The position numbers and the translations under genes were made by a program. Shown here piece by piece: positions 1 through 7,787 of a stretch of 44,782 bases of DNA (positions are counted from its first letter, which is position 1; every line of letters starts with the position of its first letter). The notes under the pieces are model-generated. The model saw only the letters and a list, made by a program, of their open reading frames with translations. It ran no database searches and had not been told where the DNA came from. This DNA comes from a virus: IMG/VR virus record IMGVR_UViG_3300047564_003626, positions 1-44,782 of that record. One strand, 5' to 3'.

Positions 1-212
1 ATTTTAGTATATAGATATATTATATATTATAAATAATACTTATTTTAAGATCATGTACACATGTGCATGGCTTTTCGGGATCAGACTCATGTACATGGCT
101 TTTTGAGTTTTTTATTTATTATTATTTTTAAGTTTTGTTCTTGTGGCCGGTTTTTGTGGCCTGCCTCGAAAGCAACTTATAGCCCGTCCGACCTACCTAG
201 ATTCTAGCATAT
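1..212 (-). ncRNA. Putative leader transcript running off the left edge
   Basis: No credible gene lies in this AT-rich stretch. A leftward promoter at 219-247 should start transcription near 212. The first 70 bases of that transcript match the leader of the rightward promoter at 40765, including the shared block CTTATA.CCCGTCCGACC (read on the + strand). Further out there are two direct copies of CATGGCTTTT (66-75 and 94-103) and self-complementary CATGTACATG-type sequence that could fold. It may be a 5' untranslated leader of a gene left of the window, or a free RNA. The promoter is well supported; the RNA itself is inference. Confidence 0.4.
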
Positions 213-247
213 GGTGTCAATATAACATGCTTTTAGGCAGTTGTCAA
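143..247. repeat. Left copy of a ~105-bp inverted repeat (partner at 40765-40872)
   Basis: Read on the + strand, 143-247 matches the reverse complement of 40765-40872 with few gaps. The best-conserved block runs from GTGGCC.GCCTC through CCGTCCGACCTACC to TAGCATATG and GTCAATATA, and ends in the shared TTGTCAAC. The repeat contains a promoter (-35 and -10) plus about 70 bases of leader. The two copies face outward, flanking about 40.5 kb of phage structural genes. Confidence 0.85.
219..247 (-). promoter_or_regulatory. Outward (leftward) sigma70-like promoter
   Basis: On the minus strand the -35 box TTGACA (242-247) is followed by a 17-base spacer and the -10 box TATATT (219-224). The -35 sits inside a perfect 13-base palindrome, CAGTTGTCAACTG (238-250), which would suit an operator. 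The same boxes and spacing occur at 40765-40793. Confidence 0.75.
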
Positions 248-269
248 CTGTGCATAATTTACACACAAG

Positions 270-298
270 TTGACTTAGTAAGCATACTATGGTAATGT
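270..298 (+). promoter_or_regulatory. Promoter of the thyX cluster
   Basis: TTGACT (270-275), 17 bases, TAATGT (293-298). It lies 30 bases before the first rightward gene and is divergent from the leftward promoter at 219-247, with only about 20 bases between their -35 boxes. A shared regulator could therefore control both. Confidence 0.6.
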
Positions 299-327
299 TT
301 TAACTGTATTAGTTCAAGGAGAATACA

Positions 328-558
328 ATGCGTAGAGAATTAACTGAAGCGGAACAGAAAAAAGAAGCGATGGAATACACTGTCGCAGAACTTATGCAGA
401 TTTTAGTTGAGCAGGGCGGCACTGCTGCAAGCTTCGTGTTCAGAGGTGAAGATGGTAACATTATTGCTACTGTTGGTGTTGGAATTTACGAAGATGCCTA
501 TAGGCTTAAAAACTTGTTCAAGGATAACTTTGAGAATTTCGACAGCGACGAGGAATAA
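328..558 (+). CDS. Small acidic protein of unknown function
   Basis: A 76-residue protein that I do not recognise. It begins after a good ribosome-binding site (AAGGAG, 7-8 bases before ATG). The N-terminal third is charged and probably helical (RRELTEAEQKKEAMEYTVAE). The middle alternates hydrophobic residues and looks like beta strands (FVFRGEDGNIIATVGVG), and the tail is acidic. It is the first gene of the rightward block, 21 bases ahead of thyX, and is presumably cotranscribed with it from the promoter at 270-298. No signal peptide or membrane segment is present. Confidence 0.75.
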   Translation: MRRELTEAEQKKEAMEYTVAELMQILVEQGGTAASFVFRGEDGNIIATVGVGIYEDAYRLKNLFKDNFENFDSDEE

Positions 559-578
559 GCGGAATAAAGAGCGATAAA

Positions 579-1421
579 ATGCAAGATACCAATATTGATG
601 AAATTAAACTCTGGAACGCTGGATACGTAAAGTATTTCAATCATTATGGTGATGATAATACTCCACTCGTCACTGCCCGTATGAGTACCTTGAATCCAAC
701 TGGTGTTGACAAAGCGAAGGATGATTCTTTGCGCTCATTCTTGTGGCGTCATGGCCATGTTTCGCCTTTCGAACAAGCTGGTTTAACGATTGAGATTCAA
801 GTGCCGATTTTTATTGCCCGCCAGTTCATGCGCCATAAAAGTTTGCATGTGAATGAATTCAGTCAACGATATTCTGAACCACTTCACGAGTATTACATTC
901 CTGAGCCTGAGTATGTAACTATTGACCATAAATACAATAAGCAGTCATCAAGTGGCGTTGCTCCAGATGAAGTGGTTAAAGAGTTTATTATGGATGCTGA
1001 AAGCGATATTGTTTTAAATAGGTCTAAGTATGATAAGTATCGCACTCGTGGAGTTGCCAAGGAGAGGGCAAGAGACTTCCAGCCTGTATCTGCCTATACT
1101 CGCATTATGGCAACAGCTAACTTGAGGGATTGGTTCTTTTTTCTTGAGAAGAGGATGGCTTCCGGCGCACAGAGGGAAATCAGAGATCTCTCAAATGCAA
1201 TTTACTCGATCCTCAAAAAGTTATTTCCACTTTGCAGCGAAGTGTTCGAGGAACACACTCTTCATTCGAACAAGTTCGGTAAGACTGAAATGAGTGTGTT
1301 GTTGGATATTGTATCTCGTGTTTCTGAGTCTGAACTTGATGAATTGTGCTTAAAGCACGACTTACCCAAGTCTAGGGTTAGGGAACTGAAAGGTGCTTTA
1401 GGCTTTAACAATGCTCAATAG
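579..1421 (+). CDS. thyX: Flavin-dependent thymidylate synthase ThyX
   Basis: ThyX methylates dUMP to dTMP using methylene-tetrahydrofolate, NADPH and FAD, so this gene feeds phage DNA synthesis. The 280-residue protein has the ThyX signature at residues 85-99, a variant of RHRxxSxNExSxRY in which the second Arg is Lys (RHKSLHVNEFSQRYS). The upstream HGHVSPFEQ element (residues 58-66) fits the conserved RxHxSpFE region. The length is at the upper end for the family. The C-terminal ~50 residues are helical and probably specific to this lineage. The start is preceded by an AAAGAG site. The stop overlaps the next gene by 11 bases, which indicates an operon. Identification is firm. Confidence 0.96.
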   Translation: MQDTNIDEIKLWNAGYVKYFNHYGDDNTPLVTARMSTLNPTGVDKAKDDSLRSFLWRHGHVSPFEQAGLTIEIQVPIFIARQFMRHKSLHVNEFSQRYSEPLHEYYIPEPEYVTIDHKYNKQSSSGVAPDEVVKEFIMDAESDIVLNRSKYDKYRTRGVAKERARDFQPVSAYTRIMATANLRDWFFFLEKRMASGAQREIRDLSNAIYSILKKLFPLCSEVFEEHTLHSNKFGKTEMSVLLDIVSRVSESELDELCLKHDLPKSRVRELKGALGFNNAQ

Positions 1422-1749
1422 TTTTGTAATGGATTTACCGAGTGATAGCGTTGTAATTAAGTATGAAGGCAACGTAGATATTAAATACGTTAGCGACAAG
1501 ATACAGTTCACTCTTAATTCAGAGATTCATTTAAATAAACTAACGAGTCTATGCTTTATGAATAATACAGGTGTTGATGGCGATAAAACTATCTCTGTCT
1601 GCACTATATACGATGGCTACGACTCTCTTGGTAACTATTGCTGGAAGATTAGTAAGGCTGAACATATATCGTATTATGATGAGTTAGAACCGCCGAATTT
1701 AGTCAATAAATTCAATGTAAATAACTTTATTAGTTACGGTAAAAAGTAG
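1411..1749 (+). CDS. Hypothetical protein overlapping thyX
   Basis: A 112-residue protein with no family I can name. Its ATG lies inside the last codons of thyX (11-base overlap), so it is probably translated by coupling. The sequence is rich in beta-prone and aromatic residues (for example VVIKYEGNVDIKYVSDK and CTIYDGYDSLGNYCWKISK) and has no transmembrane segment. It is the last gene before the hairpin at 1773, so the first transcription unit appears to be 328-1749. Confidence 0.7.
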   Translation: MLNSFVMDLPSDSVVIKYEGNVDIKYVSDKIQFTLNSEIHLNKLTSLCFMNNTGVDGDKTISVCTIYDGYDSLGNYCWKISKAEHISYYDELEPPNLVNKFNVNNFISYGKK

Positions 1750-1772
1750 CAACAATTAAATACCCTATTCTA

Positions 1773-1799
1773 AAATCCCCCAACACAATTGGGGGATTT
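1773..1799 (+). terminator. Hairpin terminator after the thyX cluster
   Basis: AAATCCCCC (1773-1781), 9-base loop, GGGGGATTT (1791-1799), followed by T-rich sequence reaching a T6 run about 12 bases on. The distal arm overlaps the -35 box of the recA promoter (TTGACT at 1798), so termination and re-initiation are packed into about 50 bases. Confidence 0.7.
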
Positions 1800-1826
1800 G
1801 ACTTTTGCCTGCTTTTTTAGTATCAT
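1798..1826 (+). promoter_or_regulatory. Promoter of the recA operon
   Basis: TTGACT (1798-1803), 17 bases, TATCAT (1821-1826). Transcription would begin near 1833, about 20 bases before the recA ATG, which leaves room for its TTGGAG ribosome-binding site. This supports the downstream start codon at 1853 over the TTG at 1805, which lies inside the promoter. Confidence 0.65.
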
Positions 1827-1852
1827 ATGTATGTAAAACATTGGAGAATAAT

Positions 1853-2881
1853 ATGGCAAGAAACAAAAAAGAAGAAGTAAAAGACAATATCGAAGATATG
1901 GATATTGCTGAAAAAGCTAAGTTGATGCGTGATCAAATAAACGCTCAAATGAAGCGTAATGTTATTCAGCAGTATAATTCCGATGACAGTGTTGGCGTCA
2001 AGAGGATTTCTTCTGGTATTGACACGTTGGACAGGATTCTGGGTAAGGGGCCAAATGGTTTCGGCTGGGCTAAGGGCAGGCTTCACGGTATTCACGGACC
2101 TGAAGGTTCGGGCAAGAGTACGATCGTACTAGCTTCATTAGCGGAAGCACAAAAGGCAGGTCTTGCTGTACTTGTAGATAGTGAATGTGTTTATGATCCT
2201 TCTTATGCTAAGAAGTTGGGTATTGATATTGATTCTTTGTTGGTTATGAACCCCGATTGTTCTGAGGAAGCGTTTGATACCATTGAGACGCTTGTTAACA
2301 GTGGGCAAGTGACTATGGTTGTAATTGACTCGCTTGATGGTTTATTCCCAAAAGCTATTGTGGAAGCCAGCGCAGAGGATCAGTTTATGGGTCTTTCCGC
2401 CAGAGTCAATAACAGATTCCTTGGCAAAATTGTAGAAGGACTACGGAAGAACAATTGCACTTTAATTATTGTTTCTCAATTAAGGGAAAAAATAGGTGGT
2501 TATGGATCGCCTGAAACGGTTAACGGTGGTCGTGGTCTTAAGTATTACGCGACAACTAGGGTTGAAATTAGGAGGGATGAGGATATAGTCGTTAGTGGTA
2601 ATAAAGTTGGACACGTTGCGAAGGTTATTACAAGAAAGAACAAGGTTGCTAGTCCACAACAGACTGCGTTTTTCCAGATTGATTGGGGTGAAGGTGTTAA
2701 TAAGGAAAAGTGTTTGGTTGATATTGCCGTTTCCTCTGGTGTGATAAACAAGGGTGGCGCAGGCTGGTTTACATTCCCGTTTAATGATTTCAAGATACAG
2801 GGTGAAAGTTCACTCATTAAAGAATTAAGAAGTAACGCAGCTTTAAAGCAACAACTATTAGAGAGAATCAATAATGTCTAA
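1853..2881 (+). CDS. recA: RecA recombinase
   Basis: RecA forms ATP-dependent filaments on single-stranded DNA and catalyses strand exchange; in a phage it serves recombination-dependent replication or genome circularisation. The 342-residue protein has Walker A GPEGSGKST (residues 82-90), the RecA-type DSECVYDPSYAKKLGIDID segment (about 109-127), Walker B VVIDSLDGL (about 156-164), the SQLREKIG loop and the NGGRGLKYYATTRVEIRR stretch matching RecA's GG.ALKFYA..R. It resembles bacterial RecA more than T4 UvsX. The C-terminal domain is short. The start at 1853 follows GGAGAATAAT and a promoter whose predicted transcript excludes the earlier TTG. The stop overlaps the next gene by 8 bases. Confidence 0.95.
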   Translation: MARNKKEEVKDNIEDMDIAEKAKLMRDQINAQMKRNVIQQYNSDDSVGVKRISSGIDTLDRILGKGPNGFGWAKGRLHGIHGPEGSGKSTIVLASLAEAQKAGLAVLVDSECVYDPSYAKKLGIDIDSLLVMNPDCSEEAFDTIETLVNSGQVTMVVIDSLDGLFPKAIVEASAEDQFMGLSARVNNRFLGKIVEGLRKNNCTLIIVSQLREKIGGYGSPETVNGGRGLKYYATTRVEIRRDEDIVVSGNKVGHVAKVITRKNKVASPQQTAFFQIDWGEGVNKEKCLVDIAVSSGVINKGGAGWFTFPFNDFKIQGESSLIKELRSNAALKQQLLERINNV

Positions 2882-3320
2882 TTCCAAGTCAGGAAAGCCG
2901 AATAAGCGAATCGGCCATAAGCACAGCCAAGAGACGAAAGCATTAATCTCTGAGCGTCGTAGGGCTAGAACAGTTCAGCCGAGGAATGTTTCACAGAGTA
3001 AGAAGCGAACTTCGTTTTATCATGAACTATTACGCGAATATTCCAAAAATCCAGAAGCAGTTAAATGGATTGAAGATAATAAGTCTGAACTTGGATACAT
3101 TGAGAACTTAACTTCGAGGGAACAGTTGCTAGAGGTTTATGAGAAGCACGGTATTCTCACAGAGTATTTTGAAATGTATTCCAAGGTTTACGAAGAGAAG
3201 TGTGGCGATATTCTTTACTCAGATGAACGAACTCCTGTTAATGATAAGTCACTAGACCCTTGGGATATGGTTGAGAACTTGGACGAATACAATTCCATCT
3301 TTGGTGAATATGATGAGTGA
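2874..3320 (+). CDS. Hypothetical protein with NUMOD3-like N-terminal motif
   Basis: A 148-residue protein. Residues 11-30 (IGHKHSQETKALISERRRAR) match the pattern of NUMOD3, a short helical DNA-binding module (G.kHs.etk.kis..r.g) usually attached to homing endonucleases. No GIY-YIG or HNH catalytic residues follow; the rest is charged, helical and ends acidic. It could be a free-standing DNA-binding protein of the recombination or packaging cluster. The ATG overlaps the end of recA by 8 bases and the stop overlaps the next gene, so translation is probably coupled. The function is open. Confidence 0.7.
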   Translation: MSNSKSGKPNKRIGHKHSQETKALISERRRARTVQPRNVSQSKKRTSFYHELLREYSKNPEAVKWIEDNKSELGYIENLTSREQLLEVYEKHGILTEYFEMYSKVYEEKCGDILYSDERTPVNDKSLDPWDMVENLDEYNSIFGEYDE

Positions 3321-3597
3321 AGATAATCCGCAAGATCTACTTGTTAAAAGACTAATCCGAAAAGAGAAAGAGATCGAGAAACTTACAGCCCTTCTCGACA
3401 AGTATAGGAAGTCCTATGAGGTTACAGAGGATATTATAGGCAAGATTATTGAGTCATTGCCGGAGCCTATTGTATTCAGGGATGTTGCTAATAATATAGA
3501 GGATTCACTATACAAAGAATATATCTTTGAATGCGCCAATCTATTTGAAGTATATAAAAGCAAATACGAAGTAGTTAAGAGGGAACTAGGAAAGTGA
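3313..3597 (+). CDS. Small coiled-coil protein
   Basis: A 94-residue protein starting at the tandem ATGATG (3310/3313) inside the end of the previous gene; a TTG further upstream has no support. Residues 8-35 (KRLIRKEKEIEKLTALLDKY) form a short coiled coil with regular Leu/Ile spacing, and a second helix occupies the last 30 residues (LFEVYKSKYEVVKREL). There is no recognisable family. The gene overlaps its neighbour on both sides, the end being the GTGA junction with the glycosyltransferase gene. Confidence 0.65.
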   Translation: MSEDNPQDLLVKRLIRKEKEIEKLTALLDKYRKSYEVTEDIIGKIIESLPEPIVFRDVANNIEDSLYKEYIFECANLFEVYKSKYEVVKRELGK

Positions 3598-4643
3598 AGA
3601 AAGTAATGTTTCTTCCTGCTGATTTTGCAGGATGTGGTCAATTTAGGATTATTCAACCTGTAAGGGATATTCAGAAGATGGATACCAAGGACTTGCAGTT
3701 TGATCTCATTCACGACTTTGTTTCTAATAACCTTCCTGCATCTGAATTGTTTTCTATTCTTAGTAGTTATCATGCGGCGGTTTTCCAGCGTGTTTCATCA
3801 CCCGGAATGCTTAGGATAATGAAAGAGTGCAAGAATATTGGAATGAAGATTTATCTTGAGTTGGATGATGCGCTTTTTCACGTTAGTAAAACCAATCCAG
3901 CTTATAAGGTATGGGCACCAAATTCTGAGGCACAGAATGTTCTTAAAGAGGCACTTAATATTGCTGATAAACTTTTGTTTTCAACGGAGGAATTAATTAG
4001 CGTATTTAATAAGCCAAATGTCGTGTTCCATAATGCCATCGACTTCGAAAATCCCATATACTCTGCTGAGAACAACAGGCGTGGCGAATTGCCGATGGAT
4101 AAGAAGATTGTCGGTTGGGCAGGTTCATCTAGCCATATGGATTCATTGATGCAGATTCGTAAACCAATTAAGAAGCTTATTTCTCAGAGGGATGATGTGA
4201 TCTTCGCGCTATGCTCCAACAAGGAATTCCTAGACTTATTCGATATTCCAGATGATAGGAAGATATACATTCCGCACGAACCATTTGATAAGTGGCCTCC
4301 TGTAATGTCGATGTTTGATGTTAATTTGGCTACTGTTGTTCCGGGATTGTTCAATAGTTGCAAATCAGAATTAAAGGTCTTAGAGGCAGGAGTTTGGGGC
4401 GTTCCTAGTGTATGTACTTACGAAGCACCTTACGCTAGGTTCAGGAAGAAGTCTGGTGGCGGTAATTTCATTGTATATGAGAACAACGTCAACGATTGGG
4501 TAAATAACATAAATAAACTATTAGACGACGAAATGTTATACATCGAAATGAGTAAAAAAACGCACAATACTGTACAAACCACATATAATTTACGAGAAGT
4601 AAACAAGAAACGTGTGGAATTTTTCAAATCGGAGTTGTTTTAA
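3594..4643 (+). CDS. GT-B type glycosyltransferase
   Basis: A 349-residue protein with the outline of a two-domain GT-B glycosyltransferase. The N-terminal half has a Rossmann-like start (VMFLPADFAGCGQFRI), and KIYLELDDALFHV and KLLFSTEEL follow the pattern of the first domain. The C-terminal half begins KIVGWAGSSSHMDSL and carries the nucleotide-sugar-binding signature region SELKVLEAGVWGVPSV (about residues 259-274), the usual E...EA...G.P motif of group 1 transferases. It starts with GTG overlapping the previous TGA. Donor and acceptor are unknown. It is the first of three transferases in the rightward block, which also holds rmlB. Confidence 0.8.
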   Translation: MKKVMFLPADFAGCGQFRIIQPVRDIQKMDTKDLQFDLIHDFVSNNLPASELFSILSSYHAAVFQRVSSPGMLRIMKECKNIGMKIYLELDDALFHVSKTNPAYKVWAPNSEAQNVLKEALNIADKLLFSTEELISVFNKPNVVFHNAIDFENPIYSAENNRRGELPMDKKIVGWAGSSSHMDSLMQIRKPIKKLISQRDDVIFALCSNKEFLDLFDIPDDRKIYIPHEPFDKWPPVMSMFDVNLATVVPGLFNSCKSELKVLEAGVWGVPSVCTYEAPYARFRKKSGGGNFIVYENNVNDWVNNINKLLDDEMLYIEMSKKTHNTVQTTYNLREVNKKRVEFFKSELF

Positions 4644-5332
4644 TGGCTAAGTCCAACGATGGGGGGAGCAATCCCCCCACCAACAAAAGAAAGCCTAAAA
4701 GCAAGGCTGGAAGAGAACTGAGTCTACCTCATCGAATTCAGAACATAGATGATGCAGTTCGCAAAAAGATCATTGAAGAGAAGAAGGATGAACTTGCTGT
4801 AACGGCAGAGAATATTGCGCGGGAAATGGCCGCGAGGATGGACTTGGAGATAACCGGCCCATTAACACAGTTACAGAACGAAGCAGCACTCTTATACGCT
4901 AATGGTCATAATATAGAGGAAGTATCTAATAAGTTAGGTATTATGAATGTTACTTTCGAGGGTTGGTTAAAGGTTCCCGCTTTTGCTAAGAAGATAAATG
5001 AGTACATTTATAGCGAAGGTTTGGTTGATAAGGCTGAGAGGGTAAGGGTTGCTAAAAGGCGATTAAAGAAGTTGAATGACGCCTTTTTTGAAAAGATTGA
5101 CGATATTGACCAGTTAAGTGTTACCACCCTATCGAAGATGATCCTAGAGCATAACAGGGAGTTATCAGAGTTGGTTGACACCAAGGTTGATAACACTAAG
5201 AAGGATATTTCAATTCTGATTGTAAATCACTATAAGAGTCAGGGTAAGCAGTATTCTGATATTGATGATTTATTAAATGATCCAGAATTCAACTTCCCTG
5301 TTATTGATGCGGAATTTACAGATGAACGATAA
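4643..5332 (+). CDS. Probable terminase small subunit
   Basis: The 229-residue product lies directly ahead of the large terminase gene and overlaps it by 11 bases; its own ATG overlaps the previous stop codon by one base. Residues 72-110 (LTQLQNEAALLYANGHNIEEVSNKLGI) look like the DNA-binding helix-turn-helix of small terminases: helix, Gly-containing turn, recognition helix, then a short W-containing segment. A basic N-terminus and a long helical middle (about 120-185), as expected for an oligomeric ring, fit this too. The small subunit recognises phage DNA and regulates the motor. The call rests on position and the helix-turn-helix, not on a conserved catalytic motif. Confidence 0.65.
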   Translation: MAKSNDGGSNPPTNKRKPKSKAGRELSLPHRIQNIDDAVRKKIIEEKKDELAVTAENIAREMAARMDLEITGPLTQLQNEAALLYANGHNIEEVSNKLGIMNVTFEGWLKVPAFAKKINEYIYSEGLVDKAERVRVAKRRLKKLNDAFFEKIDDIDQLSVTTLSKMILEHNRELSELVDTKVDNTKKDISILIVNHYKSQGKQYSDIDDLLNDPEFNFPVIDAEFTDER

Positions 5333-7778
5333 TTTAGTAGAGAAGATATATAATAGGTTTCACAATGATGTTGCCGGTTTCTGCACTGCATTCACCAATA
5401 TATTCTATGATGTAAGTGGTAATAAGCAGGAGATATATCCTCTACAGTTAGAGTTCATGAATCTTTCCAAACCAAGCGATCGCATTGTATCTGTAATCAA
5501 GTGCCGCCAATGTGTACCGGGGGATACATTGGTTTATACAGAAAATGGCCCAGAACACATAGAAACACTATATACCAAAAACTATAGAGGAAATGTATTC
5601 TCATTTGACGGAAATTCAAGTGAACTTCTTCCGGTTGAAGATGTTTGGCAAACTGGATATAAGGAACTTTATAGTATCAGGTTAGCCAGTGGGGAAGAAG
5701 TGAAATGTACCGGCGACCATAAGATTTACGTTGAAGGCCAATGGAAAAGGGCCGATGAAATAAAAATAGGAGACATATTAACAACATTTGAAGGTAACTT
5801 TGGGGCAGATGAGATTTTAGACGAAGAAGTTATCGCAATGGGCTACTTTATAACCGATGGCACATATACTAACGCTAGTCCAAAATTCACGAATAACAAT
5901 ATGAAATATATTAACGAATTTGCTAATTGCGTTAATAAATTATTCAATGTCCTAACTAGGATTAAACCGAAGCAAAATGGATTCGACTGCTCTGTAGTTG
6001 GACATAAGGGTAGGAACGGAAGAAATAAGTCAGAGTATGCTCAATACCTAATTGATTTAGGTATGAGGGATGTGAAGGGCAGGGAGAGGATTCTTCCAGA
6101 TAAGTTTATGAATCTTAATAAGAGGCAAACCGCCCTACTGCTAAATAGAATATTCGCAGGGGATGGATGGTATGCGTCTTGCGGTACAAATAGAACGAAT
6201 GAGGTTGGGATAGGCTCACCTTCATTGAAGTTCCTCTATCAGATTTCTTTTCTATTAAGTAAATTTGGAATTCACTGTTATGTATCGAAACAGAAGGGGT
6301 ACGTCAATGATTTCTATAAGTTAAAGTTTTCTAGTTTTGAATACATAGAAATATTTAAAAATGAGATAGACATTTACGATAAATACCCAAGAAGCGATAT
6401 TAAGAAAATAAACAATTCTAAAAAAAGCAAATTTAGAGTTAAAAAAATAGAGAAACTTGATGGACTGCATCAGACATACGATATGACTGTTGCTAAGAAC
6501 CATAACTATTATGCTAACGGAATCTTGGTTCATAATAGTGGATTCACAACTTCCATTAAGGCTAAGGCGCTTCATAACGCCTTCTTCGGTAAGGTTCCAA
6601 ACTTTCTAATTGCTTCAGCTTCTCAGTTGCAGGCCACTAAAGTATTGCGTGAAATCAAAGAAGCCATTTATTCAATGCCGGAGTTTATCAGGCCAGAATT
6701 TTCTAAAGAGACTGAAACAGAAATACATTTCACATCAGGTTCCAAGCTAGTATCACTTCCCGCTAACCCTCAGACGGTTCGTGGGTTTTCTGGCTCTGTT
6801 GCGCTAGACGAATTCGGCGTACTAAATAGAAAAGACTCTGAAGAGTTATACGAAGCACTCCTTCCAACACTTGTTAAGGGATACAACATGGTTATTGTAT
6901 CTACACCAAGAGGGAAGGATAATTTATTTCACGATTTATGCAATCCTAAGTTTGATAACGATGGCAATATTGTTGGTGTTCGAGCAGATAAGATCATCAA
7001 GGTTCACTGGACAGAAGTCCCTCACGTTCGCAAAGCCGTAGAAGAAATGGACTTGCAGAATAAGATGAGTCGCAAATCGTTTCTTCAGGAGTTTTGTTGC
7101 GAGTTTGTTGAGGATGAAGATAGTTCCTTATTCGAACTTCAGTTAATTAACGATAAGTTTATTGATAGGACCATAGGTTTCGTTGACGCCTCTTTTATTG
7201 ACATGATAGAAGGGGATTCAATATCTAGTGATGTAATTAATTATGATCTTAAGAAGGTTTATCAGTATATTTATGTTGGTTTCGATCCCGCGATTTCTGG
7301 TGACGGTTCCTGTGTGACTGTGTGGGGAGTGAAGAATGACGAATGGAAGCATCTATTCCTTAAGATTCTTCCAAAGGGTATGGAGGTAGGTCCACAATGC
7401 GATTATGTGAGTAGGTTGGCGCAATTCTTCTGCGCCAATAAAATTGGAATTGATTCCACGGGCGGAATGGGGCTTGCTTTTTTGTCTAGAATGAAGGAAA
7501 CTGTATGTGCGAACATCATGCTTCCGATCACGTTCAGTACGAATTTCAAAACTAAGGAGTATGCAGAAATTAAGAACAAGATGGAGTCTCATAGGATGAA
7601 GTCTCCTGAGAATCATGAAATGGCTAAACAGTTTACAAACTTAGGATACAATCCTGTAACTGGCAGAATTGCGGCACTTGGTTCTTGGAGAACCAATCAC
7701 GATGATATACCGTCTGCCATACTTTGTGCCCATGCTTGTAGATCCAAGACGAACAACAGCGGATTTTCTTTTATTTGA
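5322..7778 (+). CDS. terL: Terminase large subunit with in-frame intein
   Basis: The packaging motor, an ATPase plus nuclease that cuts and pumps DNA through the portal. The ORF encodes 818 residues, of which 64-405 are an intein; the spliced protein would be 476 residues, normal for the family. The joined sequence KCRQ|SGFTTS forms the Walker A region. The usual Lys after Gly is Phe, while a Lys stands at the start, as in the deviant Walker A of lambda-type terminases. Walker B is VALDEFGV and the coupling motif is VIVSTPRG. RNase H-like nuclease acids appear in YVGFDPAISGDG, IGIDSTGG and NHDDIPSAI. The start at 5322 is preferred to 5277 because the gene then overlaps the small-subunit gene only by its last 11 bases. 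Confidence 0.95.
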   Translation: MNDNLVEKIYNRFHNDVAGFCTAFTNIFYDVSGNKQEIYPLQLEFMNLSKPSDRIVSVIKCRQCVPGDTLVYTENGPEHIETLYTKNYRGNVFSFDGNSSELLPVEDVWQTGYKELYSIRLASGEEVKCTGDHKIYVEGQWKRADEIKIGDILTTFEGNFGADEILDEEVIAMGYFITDGTYTNASPKFTNNNMKYINEFANCVNKLFNVLTRIKPKQNGFDCSVVGHKGRNGRNKSEYAQYLIDLGMRDVKGRERILPDKFMNLNKRQTALLLNRIFAGDGWYASCGTNRTNEVGIGSPSLKFLYQISFLLSKFGIHCYVSKQKGYVNDFYKLKFSSFEYIEIFKNEIDIYDKYPRSDIKKINNSKKSKFRVKKIEKLDGLHQTYDMTVAKNHNYYANGILVHNSGFTTSIKAKALHNAFFGKVPNFLIASASQLQATKVLREIKEAIYSMPEFIRPEFSKETETEIHFTSGSKLVSLPANPQTVRGFSGSVALDEFGVLNRKDSEELYEALLPTLVKGYNMVIVSTPRGKDNLFHDLCNPKFDNDGNIVGVRADKIIKVHWTEVPHVRKAVEEMDLQNKMSRKSFLQEFCCEFVEDEDSSLFELQLINDKFIDRTIGFVDASFIDMIEGDSISSDVINYDLKKVYQYIYVGFDPAISGDGSCVTVWGVKNDEWKHLFLKILPKGMEVGPQCDYVSRLAQFFCANKIGIDSTGGMGLAFLSRMKETVCANIMLPITFSTNFKTKEYAEIKNKMESHRMKSPENHEMAKQFTNLGYNPVTGRIAALGSWRTNHDDIPSAILCAHACRSKTNNSGFSFI
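5511..6536 (+). other. Intein with LAGLIDADG homing endonuclease inside terL
   Basis: A 342-residue protein-splicing element. Block A begins with Cys1 (CVPGDTLVYTENG). Block B has the T..H motif in CTGDHKIYV. Blocks F and G read DMTVAKNHNYYANGILVHN and end in the His-Asn pair, and the +1 extein residue is Ser. All splicing residues are present, so it should be active. Two LAGLIDADG motifs keep their acidic residues (AMGYFITDGT and LLNRIFAGDGW), so the homing nuclease is probably functional as well. The insertion splits the Walker A motif between Gln and Ser, a highly conserved site and a typical choice for inteins. Confidence 0.95.
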
Positions 7779-7787
7779 GGATAAAAA

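Noticed and set aside
1805-1852. Longer recA start at a TTG
   Set aside because: The TTG lies inside the promoter spacer; the ATG at 1853 has a ribosome-binding site and matches the expected N-terminus.
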